Source: CAZNLL01 sp964573885
Lineage (GTDB): Bacteria > Desulfobacterota > DSM-4660 > Desulfatiglandales > Desulfatiglandaceae
Length of the DNA: 28,446 nt
Direction of reading: 5' to 3'
NCBI GenBank assembly: GCA_964573885.1
Contig: CAZNLL010000037.1
Coordinates: 1 to 28,446, forward strand
This document shows, one piece after another, positions 1 to 6,968 of the stretch. The translations under genes were made by a program, and so were the position numbers. Below the pieces are notes generated by a model that searched no databases, had not been told where the DNA came from, and saw only the letters and a program-made list of their open reading frames with translations. Each line of letters opens with the position of its first letter. Position 1 is the first letter of the stretch.

Positions 1-519
1 AGGGGCAATACCCATGAATTCTTCTGCCCCGTCTCCGTGTACCCAACGCGGAACGGTTTTGTGTACATTGCCGTGGGAAATAACCGCCAATGGCAGGCAA
101 TGGTTGAACAAGACATGTTCAAATCCCTGGACAGGCCGGAGTATAAGAAAAATGCAGGCCGTATCAAGGACGTGGACAACCTGAACCGGGCCATAGAGGA
201 GATCACCAAGGACAGGACATCCGAGGAATTGATTGAACTGTTCAGATCCCTTACCATACCCATCAGCAAGATACACACGGTCCGAGAGGTAATAGCCGAC
301 CCCCTGGTCAGCAAGAGGCTCCTTTACGCAGAAGATCCGGTGACCAAGACCAAACTCACCCTGCCGCCGCCCCCCAACATGACACCCTATCTGGAAGAGC
401 ATCACCGCCGCCTCTCTTTCCCCCCCCGATTCGGAGAGCACAATGAAGACATTTACTGCGGGCGGCTGGGGCATTCGGAGACTGAACTCAAGCAGTGGAA
501 GGAAGGTAAGGTTATCTAA
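1..519 (+). CDS. CoA-transferase family III (CaiB/BaiF), C-terminal part; candidate arylsuccinyl-CoA transferase
   Basis: The reading frame is open from base 1, so the gene begins outside the window and 172 C-terminal residues are visible. The first residues (GNTHEFFCPVSVYPT, then GFVYIAVGN.RQW) are the typical central segment of family III CoA-transferases, where the family usually has a G.R...PY..F.T.DG..V.A.GN..QW pattern. The catalytic Asp, which lies further upstream in this family, is not in the window. The enzyme would move CoA from a donor thioester to a free carboxylate. It lies 53 bp before etfB, at the head of the visible cluster. From the context I infer the role of Aromatoleum IaaL, which makes (2-aminophenyl)succinyl-CoA, the mutase substrate. 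The family call is firm; the substrate is inference. Confidence 0.85.
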   Translation, partial: RGNTHEFFCPVSVYPTRNGFVYIAVGNNRQWQAMVEQDMFKSLDRPEYKKNAGRIKDVDNLNRAIEEITKDRTSEELIELFRSLTIPISKIHTVREVIADPLVSKRLLYAEDPVTKTKLTLPPPPNMTPYLEEHHRRLSFPPRFGEHNEDIYCGRLGHSETELKQWKEGKVI

Positions 520-572
520 AGGGGCAAACCCCAGGACCTATGAGAAGAGGTCGCGCAGATGGAGTGGAGAGC

Positions 573-1364
573 ATGAAAATCATTGTTCTGGTAAAACAGG
601 TGCCCGATACCACGGAAGTCAAGCTGGATCCCAAAACCGGCAGTCTCGTCAGAGAGGGCGTTGAAAGCATCATCAACCCGGACGACCGCCATGCCCTTGA
701 GGCCGCCCTCCACCTGAAAGAAACCCGGGGCGGCGAAATCACGGTGCTGTCCATGGGTCCGCCCCAGGCCATTGATGCGGTTTCAGAAGCCATGGGAATG
801 GGGGTGGACAGGGGGATTTTACTCTGTGACCAGGCCTTTGCCGGTGCAGACACCTGGGCCACCTCTTCTACCCTGGGCAAGGCCATTGAAAAGCTCGGGG
901 ATTTTGATCTTGTCATCTGCGGCCGTCAAGCCATTGATGGAGATACCGCCCAGATCGGTCCTCAGGTGGCCGAGTACTTGAATCTTCCCCAGGTGACTTA
1001 CGTGGTTGACATGGAAGGGGTGAAGAAAAGGACCCTGGTGGTCAAGAGGCGTGTTGAGCAAGGATTTGAGCGCATCGAGTGCCGGCTTCCCGCCCTTCTT
1101 ACGGTCATAGACGCGTTAAACGAACCCCGTTACCCCACGGTGGCCGGTCTCATTGAGGCCTGCATGGAAAAGGCTCCCATTAAGGTGTGGGATGCGGCGG
1201 ATATCGGGGTCCAGGCAGGGGAGGTAGGGCTCGCAGGCTCTCTCACCCAGGTGATCAAGACCTTTGCACCCAAGCTGCAAAGGGAAGGGGAGATCCTACA
1301 AGGGGATATCCAGGAATCGGTGGCGACATTGGTGGACCGGTTGAGAGAAAACAGGCTGATCTAG
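573..1364 (+). CDS. etfB: Electron transfer flavoprotein beta subunit
   Basis: 263 residues, the normal length for EtfB. The frame is open further upstream, but the ATG at 573 is preferred because the family starts here (MKIIVLVKQVPDT) and GGAG lies 8 bases before it. Visible family features are the N-terminal VLVKQVPDT, NPDDRHALEAAL around residue 35-46 and GRQAIDGDTAQIGP at 117-130. The DGDTAQ.GP version of that loop is the form I associate with anaerobic, often bifurcating ETFs; mitochondrial-type ETF has a different, AMP-binding loop. It pairs with the etfA that follows 52 bp later. The pair would accept electrons from an acyl-CoA dehydrogenase, most simply the one encoded at 2661. Whether it bifurcates cannot be decided from sequence alone. 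Confidence 0.93.
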   Translation: MKIIVLVKQVPDTTEVKLDPKTGSLVREGVESIINPDDRHALEAALHLKETRGGEITVLSMGPPQAIDAVSEAMGMGVDRGILLCDQAFAGADTWATSSTLGKAIEKLGDFDLVICGRQAIDGDTAQIGPQVAEYLNLPQVTYVVDMEGVKKRTLVVKRRVEQGFERIECRLPALLTVIDALNEPRYPTVAGLIEACMEKAPIKVWDAADIGVQAGEVGLAGSLTQVIKTFAPKLQREGEILQGDIQESVATLVDRLRENRLI

Positions 1365-1416
1365 TGGTTCCGGCGTAAGGCGGGGGCCGTCAGGGGGGAA
1401 AGAAGGAGAGACGCAT

Positions 1417-2607
1417 ATGGCCGTCTGGATTGAAGTTGATCTCTGTAATGGCTGCAAGCGGTGTTTAAAGGCGTGCCCTTACGGGGCCGTGGAAATGGTG
1501 GATGGAAAGGCCAGGATCCTGGATCGGTGCACCTCTTGCGGGGCCTGTCTGGAGGTTTGCAAGCAGCGGGCCATCAAAACGGACACAAAGCCCAAGGCGG
1601 TTCCCGATTTCAGCGACCGGAAAGGGGTGTGGGTCTTTGCCGAGCAGAGAGAGGGCCGTTTGAGTCGCGTATCGCTGGAACTGCTGGGCAAGGCCCAGGA
1701 GCTGGCCGCTGTGCTGCACCAGGAGGTCTGCGCCCTTCTCCTGGGATACAAGGTGGCCCACTTATCAGATACGCTCATAAACTATGGCGCGGAAAAGGTC
1801 TACCTGGCGGAGCACTCCCACCTGAAGGATTACAGGACCAACGCCTACGCCAAGGTCTTGGCAGAACTCATCAATCAATACCGGCCCAATATCCTGCTCA
1901 TGGGGGCGAGCTACACGGGCCGGGATCTGGGACCACGCGTGTCCCGCCGGGTGGGGGTGGGCCTTACGGCGGACTGCACCGGTCTGGATATAGACCCGGA
2001 GGAGGGGATTCTGCTCCAAACCAGACCGGCCTTCGGGGGTAATGTGATGGCCACCATCGCCAATCGGTTTTCCAGGCCCCAGATGGCCACGGTGCGACCC
2101 GGTGTGATGGAGGCGGTGGAGGCGCGCGGCCGGCAAGGCAGGGTGATCCGCCATAAGGTCTCCGTCCTTCAAAAAGAAATCGGGAGCCGGATCCTTGAAG
2201 TGGTTAAGGAGAAGAAAAGGGCCGTGAACCTGGCAGAGGCAAAGGTGATTGTCGCGGGTGGACGGGGCGTGGGAAACGCCGGGGGCTTTGCCACGCTCAA
2301 AAAGCTGGCGGATTTGATGGGAGGCGAGGTGGCGGGAACCCGGGTGGCCGTGGAGGAAGGCTGGATCCCTCATGAACAACAGGTGGGGCAGACCGGCCAA
2401 TCGGTCCGGCCTGAACTCTATGTGGCCTGCGGTATCTCGGGGGCGATCCAGCACAGGGCGGGCATGATGAATTCCAGGTATGTGATTGCCATCAATAAAG
2501 ATCCGAGAGCCCCTATTTTTCAGGTGGCGGACTGGGGTATCGTGGGCGATCTCCATGAAGTGATCCCCAAGATGATGGGAGAATTAAAAAGGGGACGAGC
2601 CGGGTAA
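1417..2607 (+). CDS. etfA: Electron transfer flavoprotein alpha subunit with N-terminal 2[4Fe-4S] ferredoxin domain
   Basis: 396 residues, about 70 more than plain EtfA. The extra N-terminal part carries two [4Fe-4S] motifs: Cys10, 13, 16, 20 followed by Pro, and Cys38, 41, 44, 48. The ETF alpha N-terminal domain follows, then the FAD-binding domain with GGRGVGNAGG at 281-290, VGQTGQ and CGISGAIQHRAGM, and a conserved end (INKDPRAPIFQVADWGIVGDL). AAGGAGAG precedes the ATG. Ferredoxin-fused EtfA is known from anaerobes, for example in the caffeyl-CoA reductase and lactate dehydrogenase complexes of Acetobacterium woodii. The clusters probably carry electrons between the flavin and an outside ferredoxin or membrane oxidoreductase. 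Its place between a CoA-transferase and an acyl-CoA dehydrogenase suggests a dedicated electron outlet for this pathway. Confidence 0.93.
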   Translation: MAVWIEVDLCNGCKRCLKACPYGAVEMVDGKARILDRCTSCGACLEVCKQRAIKTDTKPKAVPDFSDRKGVWVFAEQREGRLSRVSLELLGKAQELAAVLHQEVCALLLGYKVAHLSDTLINYGAEKVYLAEHSHLKDYRTNAYAKVLAELINQYRPNILLMGASYTGRDLGPRVSRRVGVGLTADCTGLDIDPEEGILLQTRPAFGGNVMATIANRFSRPQMATVRPGVMEAVEARGRQGRVIRHKVSVLQKEIGSRILEVVKEKKRAVNLAEAKVIVAGGRGVGNAGGFATLKKLADLMGGEVAGTRVAVEEGWIPHEQQVGQTGQSVRPELYVACGISGAIQHRAGMMNSRYVIAINKDPRAPIFQVADWGIVGDLHEVIPKMMGELKRGRAG

Positions 2608-2660
2608 GGGGCGCTCACCCCCCGGGGTTATATCAGGCCCAGAGGGTGAAGGAGAAGAGG

Positions 2661-3949
2661 ATGCTTAGATCAGAGGCGGAGAATCTCATCAGGCGGAATA
2701 TGGCCAGGTTTGTGGATAATGAACTGATTCCCAGGGCCATGGAGATCGATCAAAAGGGCGAGTTCCCCATGGAGATGTTTCAGANNNNNNNNNNNNNNNN
2801 NNNNNNNNNNNNNNNNNNNNNNNNNNNNNNNNNNNNNNNNNNNNNNNNNNNNNNNNNNNNNNNNNNNNNNNNNNNNNNNNNNNNCCCAGGGCCATGGAGA
2901 TCGATCAAAAGGGCGAGTTCCCCATGGAGATGTTTCAGAAGCTGGCCGAAATGGGGGTGTTCGGGGTGAGGTACCCCAAGGCCAAAGGCGGTTCGGGGGG
3001 AAACACGACGCTTTTTTGTATTCAGTGCGAGGAACTGGCCCGGGGCCTTATGAGTCTGGCCGCTATTACGGCCATGCAGTGCCTCATGGGGACCAACTTT
3101 TTGTTCCATTATGGAACCGATGAGATGCGGCAGGAATTTTTTCTCCCGGCCATGCGGGGAGAAAAGGTGGCCTGTTTCTGCCTGACTGAACCTGAGGCGG
3201 GGTCGGACCTGGGCAATGTGAGCACCATCGCCAGCAGGGTGGAAAAGGGCTACGTCATCAATGGAATGAAGACATGGGTCACCAACGGCCCTGTGGCGGA
3301 TTTCTATACCGTACTCATGCAGACCGATCCAGCCAAGAAGCTCAAGGGTCTCAACTTTTTTTTCGTCCCCAGGGGGACCCCGGGCTTTTCCCACAGCAAG
3401 GCCTTTGATCTGCTGGGCACAAGGACGACCCCTATTTCGGAAATCTCTTTTGAAAACTGTTCCATTCCCCTGGAGTACCGTCTGGGGGAGGAAGGCAAAG
3501 GATTGAGTAACCTCCTGTCCATCTTGGCCGAGATCAGGACCATGACGGCGGCCCTTGCCATCGGCCTCCAGCGGGCCGCCCTGGACGATTCCATCCGTTA
3601 TGCCCATGAACGGGTACAATTCGGCCGGCCTATCAGCCGCTACCAGCTGATTCAGGCCAAGGTCGCCAATATGGCGGTGAATCTCGATGCCTCCAAGCTC
3701 TTGACATATAAGGCGGCCCATTTGATTGATGATAACAGGGAATGTCTGAAAGAGTCCTCAATGGCAAAATATTTTGCCACCGAAGCGGCATGCAAGGCCG
3801 GGGATGAGGTCACCCGCATCTTCGGGGCCTACGCCTATTCCATGGAGTACTCGGCCCAGAGGTATTATCGAGACAACCGGTTCCTCCTTTACGGCGGGGG
3901 AACCCACGAGATTCTTCAGCCCAATATTGCCAGGTGGGTGGGATTGTAA
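2661..3949 (+). CDS. iaaF: Acyl-CoA dehydrogenase without the usual catalytic Glu; candidate decarboxylating (2-aminobenzyl)malonyl-CoA dehydrogenase; interrupted by assembly gap
   Basis: The gene is split by 100 N at 2785-2884. Bases 2730-2784 are repeated exactly at 2885-2939. Merging the two copies (removing 155 bases) gives one open frame of 377 residues, normal for the family, so the apparent frameshift is an assembly artefact. The ATG at 2661 is preferred over the GTG at 2646 because GGAG lies 6 bases before it. In the merged protein, CLTEPEAGSDLG and GMKTWVTNG are standard FAD/substrate motifs, and HERVQFGRPI is the usual C-terminal domain motif. The MCAD-type Glu position is Gly361 (YGGGTHE) and the LCAD/IVD-type position is Ile240 (before Arg241), so both usual bases are missing. 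This fits IaaF of Aromatoleum, where loss of the 2-carboxyl group replaces C2 proton abstraction. The family is certain; the iaaF role is inferred from context and these residues. Confidence 0.8.
2730..2939. repeat. 55-bp direct duplication flanking the scaffold gap
   Basis: Bases 2730-2784 and 2885-2939 are identical and lie directly on each side of the N run. The two contig ends evidently overlap but were scaffolded rather than merged. This is an assembly artefact, not a biological repeat. Confidence 0.95.
2785..2884. other. Scaffold gap of 100 N
   Basis: Exactly 100 unknown bases, the conventional placeholder for a gap of unknown size. The real sequence probably has no gap here, because the flanks overlap by 55 bp and the acyl-CoA dehydrogenase frame is restored by joining them. 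Confidence 0.98.
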
Positions 3950-3968
3950 GGGAGAGACACTGAAACGC

Positions 3969-4685
3969 ATGTCCGATGACGTTGAACGGAAGGATACGCC
4001 TTTTGGCCCGTTAAAGCGGCCCCCGCAGCGAAAGACTCTGGGAGACTATGTTTATGGGAATTTGAAGCGGGCCGTTGTGAAAGGCGATTTGAGTCCCGGG
4101 AGCAGGGTCATCGAGAGCCGGGTGGCAAACGCCCTGGGGATCAGCCGGACACCGGTCAGGGAGGCCATCCACAAGCTGGGACGGGAAGGCCTGCTTCGCC
4201 GGAACCCCAAGGGCGGATTTTTTGTGGTGGGCCTGACGCCTTTCGAGATTCAGGAAACCTTTGGCATCAGGAGTGTCCTGGAGAGTTATGCCGCCAGTCT
4301 TGCAGCGATCAAAACCCAAGAGAAGGAACTCAAGCCTCTGGAGAAAAAGGTGGAGGAATTTCAAAGGTGCCTGGATGAGGGGCGAAGGGATGCCCTTCCC
4401 AGGATCAACACGGAATTTCACGACCTCCTCTACGCCCTGAGCCGTAGTCCCAAGCTGGTCAAGATGATCAATGACCTCAGGGACCAGATCTATCTTTTCA
4501 GGGAGATCATCCTGAAGATGGAAGATATGGCCAGGAAAAGCAATGAGGACCACCGATTGATGCTCCAGTTCATCAGAAAAAGGGATGCAGAGGGCGTAGA
4601 ACGGGTGGTGAGGGAACACATCCTTAGGGGACAGGAGATCGTGCTCCGGGCATTTGAAGCGCAGCACTCCTCTTCGCACCCATAA
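3969..4685 (+). CDS. GntR-family transcriptional regulator with FCD ligand-binding domain
   Basis: 238 residues from the ATG at 3969, 19 bp after the dehydrogenase stop. The frame is open further upstream but that part overlaps the dehydrogenase in another frame. A GntR winged helix-turn-helix is seen at about 24-88, with the typical IESRVANALGISRTPVREAI and a wing ending GGFFV. An all-helical FCD domain follows (about 95-230). It carries the usual metal- or ligand-site residues, with FH at 150-151, DH at 194-195 and REH at 215-217. FadR/FCD regulators usually respond to organic acids or acyl-CoA and control their neighbours. It is the only regulator in the cluster, so it is the likely switch for the operon. 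Its ligand is unknown; the aryl acid or its CoA ester made by the ligase at 9962 are candidates. Confidence 0.88.
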   Translation: MSDDVERKDTPFGPLKRPPQRKTLGDYVYGNLKRAVVKGDLSPGSRVIESRVANALGISRTPVREAIHKLGREGLLRRNPKGGFFVVGLTPFEIQETFGIRSVLESYAASLAAIKTQEKELKPLEKKVEEFQRCLDEGRRDALPRINTEFHDLLYALSRSPKLVKMINDLRDQIYLFREIILKMEDMARKSNEDHRLMLQFIRKRDAEGVERVVREHILRGQEIVLRAFEAQHSSSHP

Positions 4686-4723
4686 GGCGGGCAAAAGCAT
4701 TGGCATACGGATGGGAATAGATT

Positions 4724-5122
4724 ATGGTGGAAAAAAAGATCAGGGTCCTCTTGGCAAAACCCGGTCTGGACGGACATGACCGTGGGGCCAAGGTGGTCGC
4801 CCATGCCTTGAAAGAAGCGGGAATGGAGGTTATCTATACGGGCCTCCATCAAACGGTTGCCAGCATTGTCAATCAGGCCAATCAAGAGGATGTGGACGTG
4901 ATCGGCCTCTCAATCATGTCCGGGGCGCATATCCCCATTTCAAGGAAATTGATAGACTTGATCCGGCAAGAGGGCATGGAGGACACCCTGGTCCTTGTGG
5001 GAGGGGTTATCCCCAACAAGGATATCCCTGTGTTAAAGGAGATCGGAGTGGAAGGTGTTTTTCCCGGAGGAACGCATTTCGAGGAATTTATTGAGTTTAT
5101 TAGAGACAGGGTTTCCAAATAG
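4724..5122 (+). CDS. B12-binding small subunit of a CoA carbon-skeleton mutase
   Basis: 132 residues, a free-standing cobalamin-binding domain of the methylmalonyl-CoA mutase type. It shows the base-off/His-on motif DGHDRG (Asp16, His18, Gly21), the SIM at 63-65 that replaces the usual SxL, and Gly93-Gly94 of the third motif. His18 is the residue expected to ligate cobalt. It sits 120 bp before the catalytic subunit, and the two together form a split heteromeric mutase, as in archaeal and many bacterial mutases. No strong ribosome binding site is visible; the start is chosen from family alignment. By context it corresponds to the small subunit of the Aromatoleum IaaGH mutase. Confidence 0.92.
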   Translation: MVEKKIRVLLAKPGLDGHDRGAKVVAHALKEAGMEVIYTGLHQTVASIVNQANQEDVDVIGLSIMSGAHIPISRKLIDLIRQEGMEDTLVLVGGVIPNKDIPVLKEIGVEGVFPGGTHFEEFIEFIRDRVSK

Positions 5123-5242
5123 GCCTGCCTCCAGGCCCCTGGCCGCCTTGCCGCCGGTTGTCCTCAGGTCCCGGCCTGATGAGGATGGGGAGATGATCGG
5201 TAAAACGCGAAGATCCATGCATGAAATGGAACCGAGGGTATC

Positions 5243-6871
5243 ATGGGAGTAGCTACATATATTAAGGATGAAAAGGATGCCATTCGGGAGGTTGTCCTCC
5301 AGTCTGGCATCGAGGTCAAGCCTGTCTATACCCCTGAAGACCTTGAGAGGGTGGGCTTTGACTATCAAAAGGACCTGGGGGATCCGGGGGAGTATCCCTT
5401 TACCCGGAGTCTTCATCCCCTGGGTTACAGGAGCCGGAACTGGACTACCCGGCAGTACACGGGGTTCGGCACGCCGGAAGAGACCAACGAACGCTTTAAA
5501 CTGATGATCGATCACGGCCAGACCGGGCTCAATGTTGCCTTTGATCTGCCCACCCAGATGGGATATGACTCGGACGATCCTATGGCTGAAGGGGAAGTGG
5601 GCCGGGTGGGTATGGCCGTGGATTCTTTGAGGGATTTTGAGATCGCCTTCAAGGATATTCAGCTGGACCGCATCGGCAGCGGACTGACGATCAACGCAGT
5701 GGCCAGTGTCATGCTGGCCATGTATGAATCGGTGGCGGGAAAATTCGGCTACAGCAAGGAGAAGATCTCCGCAACACCTCAAAATGATATCCTCAAGGAG
5801 ATCGTGGGCCGGGGCGCCTGGATCTATCCCGTGGAACCCGCGGTCCGCCTTATTGGAGATGTGATCGAGTACGCCATGAAGGAATTGCCCAGGTGTAACC
5901 CCGTTTCAGTCTGCGGCTATCATATCAGGGAATCGGGATGCACCCCCGCCCAGGAGATCGCCTATGCATTCATGATAGCCTTCGCTTACATTGATAATGT
6001 GGTGGCCCGGGGGCATGAGGCCGAGGAGTTCGTGGGCCGGTTTTCTTTTAATCTGAATGTGTACGGCAATCTCTGGGAGACGGTGGCCAAGTTCCGGGCG
6101 GCCAGGAAACTGTGGGCCGTGCTGCTCAGGGAAAGGTACGGGGTTCAAAATAAAAAGGCCCTCTTCCTCCGGGGGATATTCGGGGGAGGCGGTTCGGGTA
6201 TGACCAAACAACAGCCTGAGAACAACATTGTTCGGGGTGCCTGCTACGCCCTCGCGGCGGCCCTTTCCGGGGCCCAGACCACCGCCTTGTGCTCTTTTGA
6301 CGAGGCCTATACCATTCCCACGGAGAGGGCGGCTCTTTTGTCCTTGAGGACCTTTCAAATGCTCATGGACGAGATCGGTCTGAGGGACACGGTGGATCCC
6401 CTGGCTGGTTCCTATTTCATGGAGACCCTTACCAAGGAAATGGAAGAAAAGATCCTGGAGGAGATGGAGAAGATCGAAAAGCTCGGGGGGATGGTGGAAG
6501 CGGTTTCTTCGGGCTACGTGCAGAAGGAAGTGGGCAAGCAGGCCTATGAGTTTGAGAAAAAACTTCAGGAAGGCAAGGTCACAAAGGTGGGCGTGAACAA
6601 GTACACCGAAGGTATTGATATGGAGGTGGAACTCCACGAGTACAATGAGGAGTGGGCCCGGTTACAGATTGAACGCCTCGAAAAGGTGAGAAAGGAAAGG
6701 GACAATAAGGCCTGCGGGGAATCCCTTCGTGCCCTTGAAAAGGCGGCTCAGGAAGGGGTCAATGTTATGCCCTATCTGGTGGAATGCTGTAAGAGCTACG
6801 CCACGGTTGGAGAAATGGCCAATGTGTTCCGGGATGTTTTTGGCGAATATGTGGAGCCGCGCATATTTTGA
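5243..6871 (+). CDS. Adenosylcobalamin-dependent acyl-CoA mutase large subunit; candidate arylsuccinyl-CoA mutase
   Basis: 542 residues, the size of a split mutase catalytic subunit, with GAGGG 5 bases before the ATG. Residues equivalent to Propionibacterium methylmalonyl-CoA mutase, aligned by eye, are Tyr62 (Tyr89), Arg190 (Arg207), Tyr226-His227 (Tyr243-His244) and Arg285 (Arg283). Tyr62 and Arg190 bind the free carboxylate in that enzyme. Isobutyryl-CoA mutase has Phe/Gln here and 2-hydroxyisobutyryl-CoA mutase has Ile/Gln, so a dicarboxylic acyl-CoA is expected. The 310-321 segment is RGIFGGGGSGMT where the family has R.H.QT.G..LT, so His and Gln become Ile312 and Gly314. The family LHTNS is TALCS at 347-351. 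These changes should enlarge or reshape the pocket, consistent with an aryl substrate such as (2-aminophenyl)succinyl-CoA going to (2-aminobenzyl)malonyl-CoA. No MeaB-type GTPase is present. The family is certain; the substrate is inference. Confidence 0.9.
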   Translation: MGVATYIKDEKDAIREVVLQSGIEVKPVYTPEDLERVGFDYQKDLGDPGEYPFTRSLHPLGYRSRNWTTRQYTGFGTPEETNERFKLMIDHGQTGLNVAFDLPTQMGYDSDDPMAEGEVGRVGMAVDSLRDFEIAFKDIQLDRIGSGLTINAVASVMLAMYESVAGKFGYSKEKISATPQNDILKEIVGRGAWIYPVEPAVRLIGDVIEYAMKELPRCNPVSVCGYHIRESGCTPAQEIAYAFMIAFAYIDNVVARGHEAEEFVGRFSFNLNVYGNLWETVAKFRAARKLWAVLLRERYGVQNKKALFLRGIFGGGGSGMTKQQPENNIVRGACYALAAALSGAQTTALCSFDEAYTIPTERAALLSLRTFQMLMDEIGLRDTVDPLAGSYFMETLTKEMEEKILEEMEKIEKLGGMVEAVSSGYVQKEVGKQAYEFEKKLQEGKVTKVGVNKYTEGIDMEVELHEYNEEWARLQIERLEKVRKERDNKACGESLRALEKAAQEGVNVMPYLVECCKSYATVGEMANVFRDVFGEYVEPRIF

Positions 6872-6968
6872 CCATGGCTATAGAAAATCGCATTGAGGAA
6901 AGGGGGTGAGAGGAATCATCCAGGTAGGCAGGGTTATTTAAGTCATCCACCCACAAGGAGGTCTTAAG

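Noticed and set aside
2661..3949. Acyl-CoA dehydrogenase as a pseudogene with a frameshift
   Set aside because: The break coincides with a scaffold gap flanked by identical 55-bp ends; merging them restores a full-length frame.
3774..3968. Upstream extension of the GntR regulator reading frame
   Set aside because: It overlaps the dehydrogenase coding region in another frame and has no similarity to the family; the ATG at 3969 fits the GntR start.
5122..5137. Hairpin GGCCTG-CCTC-CAGGCC at the end of the B12 subunit gene as a terminator
   Set aside because: The stem is only 6 bp and no T-run follows; the mutase partner gene must be co-expressed downstream.
4724..6871. Ordinary methylmalonyl-CoA mutase of propionate metabolism
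   Set aside because: The carboxylate-binding Tyr and Arg are present, but other usually invariant active-site residues are replaced, no epimerase or MeaB is nearby, and the neighbours form a different pathway.
4724..6871. Isobutyryl-CoA or 2-hydroxyisobutyryl-CoA mutase
   Set aside because: Those enzymes have Phe/Gln or Ile/Gln at the positions held here by Tyr62/Arg190, and 2-hydroxyisobutyryl-CoA mutase has an Asp where this protein has Ala99.
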